A stretch of 64,000 nucleotides of DNA from NCBI RefSeq assembly GCF_900117415.1, contig NZ_FPEI01000006.1:1054001-1118000 (forward strand), read 5' to 3'. Positions 62,465 through 64,000 of the stretch are shown piece by piece. The stretch's first letter is position 1. Each line of letters opens with the position of its first letter. The DNA is from Hyphomicrobium sp. CS1BSMeth3 (GTDB lineage Bacteria > Pseudomonadota > Alphaproteobacteria > Rhizobiales > Hyphomicrobiaceae). Made by a program: the position numbers and the translations under genes. The notes beneath the pieces were generated by a model, which ran no database searches, was not told where the DNA came from, and saw only the letters and a list, made by a program, of their open reading frames with translations.

Positions 62465-62971
62465 TCACGCCTGATCCCGGCGGCACCATGCGGCAAAATC
62501 GACCACCCATTGCCGCTGCGCGTCGGTTTCAGGGATCCGCCGCCCTCGCGCTTCGGACACTGCATCAATGGCCGCTTCGGGCTCCGCACCGAGTTGTACG
62601 AGGACCGCCGACGCGAACAACGGCGAACGCCCGCGCCCGGCATAACAGTGCACGCCGACAGTGCGTCCAGCCTCGATCTCGCTCACCATTGCTGCGATCA
62701 GCGCCCCTGCCGTCTCGATCGATGCGGGCACGCCGAAGTCGTCCGTCGGAAGGTTATGGAACGCGAGCCCCACTTGCTCCGCGACATTGGCCTCCCAGGC
62801 GAGGCCGAGGCGGATGGCCTCCTCACCCTGAAGCATGCTGACCAGGACATCGACGCCGGCCTCCCGCAGGGCCTGCATCTGCTGCGGCAGGCCAAATGCG
62901 GGGTCGGGCCGCGTGACAACCGCAAGCCCTCCGCGATCGAAGCCACGGACCCAGTAAACCGTCGGCAGCAT
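62465..62971 (-). CDS. Dual-specificity-type protein phosphatase
   Basis: A 168-residue cysteine-dependent phosphatase. The catalytic P-loop is HCYAGRGRS (HCx5R, Cys109, Arg115, followed by Ser), and the general-acid segment is NLPTDDFGVP near residue 77. It resembles small bacterial tyrosine/dual-specificity phosphatases. The substrate is unknown. It is 16 bases after the end of the flavin oxidoreductase gene, so possibly cotranscribed with it. Confidence 0.88.
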   Translation of the reverse strand: MLPTVYWVRGFDRGGLAVVTRPDPAFGLPQQMQALREAGVDVLVSMLQGEEAIRLGLAWEANVAEQVGLAFHNLPTDDFGVPASIETAGALIAAMVSEIEAGRTVGVHCYAGRGRSPLFASAVLVQLGAEPEAAIDAVSEARGRRIPETDAQRQWVVDFAAWCRRDQA

Positions 62972-62987
62972 GGTGTCTCGTCGTCAG

Positions 62988-64000
62988 CTACTCTGCCGCT
63001 TTGGCCGCAGGCACATACCGCTTAGCCGGCGACCATGTCTTGAGCGTGGCGCGGGCGTACTGAACCGAGACCGGCACCTCTGCGCCGAGCTTGTAAGCGG
63101 CGTGCCACGCCCAGTGCGGGTCATCGAGGAAGCCCCGCGCGAGCGCCACCATATCCGCCTGCCCGCCGGCGACGATGGCCTCGGCCTGCTCCGCCTCGGT
63201 GATGAGACCCACCGTCATCGTCGGGATCCCCGTCGCCTTCTTGATCGCCTCGGCGAAGGGCACCTGATAGCCCGGCCCGAGCTGGATCTTCTGGTCCGGA
63301 TGATTGCCGCCCGAAGACACATCAATGAAGTCGCAGCCAGCTTCCTTGAGCTTCTGGGCGAAGAAGACCGAGTCCTCGATCTTGAGACCGTCGTCCATCC
63401 AGTCCACGGCCGAGATACGGATGCCGAGCGGCTTGTGCTTCGGCCAGACCTCGCGCATGGCCGCGAAGATCTCGAGCGGCAGGCGAATGCGGTTCTCGCG
63501 GCTGCCGCCGTATTGATCCGTCCGCTTGTTCGAGAGCGGCGAGATGAACTGGTGCAGCAGATAGCCGTGCGCGCCGTGGATCTCGATCAGGTCGAAGCCC
63601 ACACGGTCCGCGCGCTTCGTGGCCTCGACGAATTTCGCCTTGAGCTGCTCGATCTCGGGGAGCGTATAGGCCTCCGGCGTGTGCCAGCCCGGCGCGAAGG
63701 GGATCGCCGACGGCGCTTTGGTCTGCCAGGCGCCTTCCGTGAGCGGATCGGAGTGCGACTTGCTCTCCCACGGGCGCTTGCAGGACGCCTTGCGGCCCGC
63801 GTGGCCGAGCTGGATGCCGATCTTGGCCGTGCCGAAGCGCTTGCAGGATTGAACGACGCGCTTCATCGCCGCCTCGTTCTCGTCATTGGCGAGCGCGGTG
63901 CAGCCGGGCGTGATCCGCCCGATCAGCTCGACACCCGTCGCCTCGACGATCAGCAGACCCGCTCCCGAGTTCGAGAGAGAGCCGAGGTGCAGCATGTGCC
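62988..64000 (-). CDS. NADH:flavin oxidoreductase, Old Yellow Enzyme family (5' end beyond window)
   Basis: At least 337 residues of an FMN TIM-barrel ene-reductase are present; the N-terminus is cut by the right edge (the frame runs off at base 64000). LGHAGRKASCKRPWE and GFDLIEIHGAHGYLLHQFISP are diagnostic (active-site His pair and FMN contacts). NKRTDQYGGSRENRIRLPLEIF and the C-terminal ALARGFLDDPHWAWHAA follow. Closest to YqjM/xenobiotic-reductase-type members. Such enzymes reduce activated C=C bonds, so the physiological substrate is unclear. Confidence 0.94.
   Translation of the reverse strand, partial: HMLHLGSLSNSGAGLLIVEATGVELIGRITPGCTALANDENEAAMKRVVQSCKRFGTAKIGIQLGHAGRKASCKRPWESKSHSDPLTEGAWQTKAPSAIPFAPGWHTPEAYTLPEIEQLKAKFVEATKRADRVGFDLIEIHGAHGYLLHQFISPLSNKRTDQYGGSRENRIRLPLEIFAAMREVWPKHKPLGIRISAVDWMDDGLKIEDSVFFAQKLKEAGCDFIDVSSGGNHPDQKIQLGPGYQVPFAEAIKKATGIPTMTVGLITEAEQAEAIVAGGQADMVALARGFLDDPHWAWHAAYKLGAEVPVSVQYARATLKTWSPAKRYVPAAKAAE

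Overview
This is a roughly 64%-GC stretch of chromosome from an alphaproteobacterium, most likely of the order Hyphomicrobiales (Rhizobiales). The basis is the cell-cycle regulators CtrA and SciP, a fliJ gene divergent from ctrA, a tatA-tatB-tatC set, a gmk-yicC pair, an RpoH with the alphaproteobacterial type of sigma-32 box, and dispersed palindromic repeats of a style common in that group. I cannot name the genus. No tRNA, rRNA, transposase, phage gene or CRISPR array was recognised. Coding density is high and genes sit in short operons on both strands.

Layout. 1-8.9 kb: typA, a proB-proA-cyclase operon, an amidohydrolase/Nudix/methyltransferase operon and meaB. 9.1-11.9 kb: 5-oxoprolinase genes, with pxpBC divergent from pxpA. 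11.9-19.3 kb: a MAPEG protein, a large PHP-type (DUF3604-like) protein, a hybrid histidine kinase with a receiver-only regulator, and a MATE exporter. 19.4-23.9 kb: the cell-cycle and export block sciP, tatCBA, ctrA, fliJ. 24-31.6 kb: proline iminopeptidase, then an apparent acetate-type uptake and sensing module (symporter large and small subunits, a LuxR-type regulator and a giant symporter-kinase hybrid resembling CrbS/CrbR). 31.9-36.1 kb: mscL, a YkgJ protein, a radical-SAM protein, and a cytochrome P450 with its own [3Fe-4S]-type ferredoxin. 36.3-47.1 kb: valS, paiB-like, GNATs, rimO, two related secreted proteins, a ThiO-like oxidase, an FAH-family hydrolase, a DUF4337 protein and a cupin.

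47.3-54.8 kb holds a Mrp/Mnh-type cation/proton antiporter operon in the order E-F-G-(DUF4040)-B-C-D-D-small-D. It has no classical mrpA and has three D-type subunits. The gene order matches the antiporter module of archaeal membrane-bound hydrogenases more closely than canonical mrpABCDEFG. 55-56.6 kb is gmk-yicC.

56.9-61.2 kb is a catabolic-looking operon: a luciferase-like flavin monooxygenase, a two-subunit ThDP decarboxylase resembling sulfopyruvate/phosphonopyruvate decarboxylase, and a type I Baeyer-Villiger monooxygenase, closed by a strong terminator. The substrate is unknown. The window ends with rpoH, a dual-specificity-type phosphatase, and an Old Yellow Enzyme homologue cut by the right edge.

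Two families of dispersed structured repeats occur. One is a composite multi-hairpin element at four intergenic sites. The other is a double-hairpin element at the left edge and, inverted, between the two ThDP-decarboxylase subunit genes. The second family shows a compensatory base-pair change between copies.
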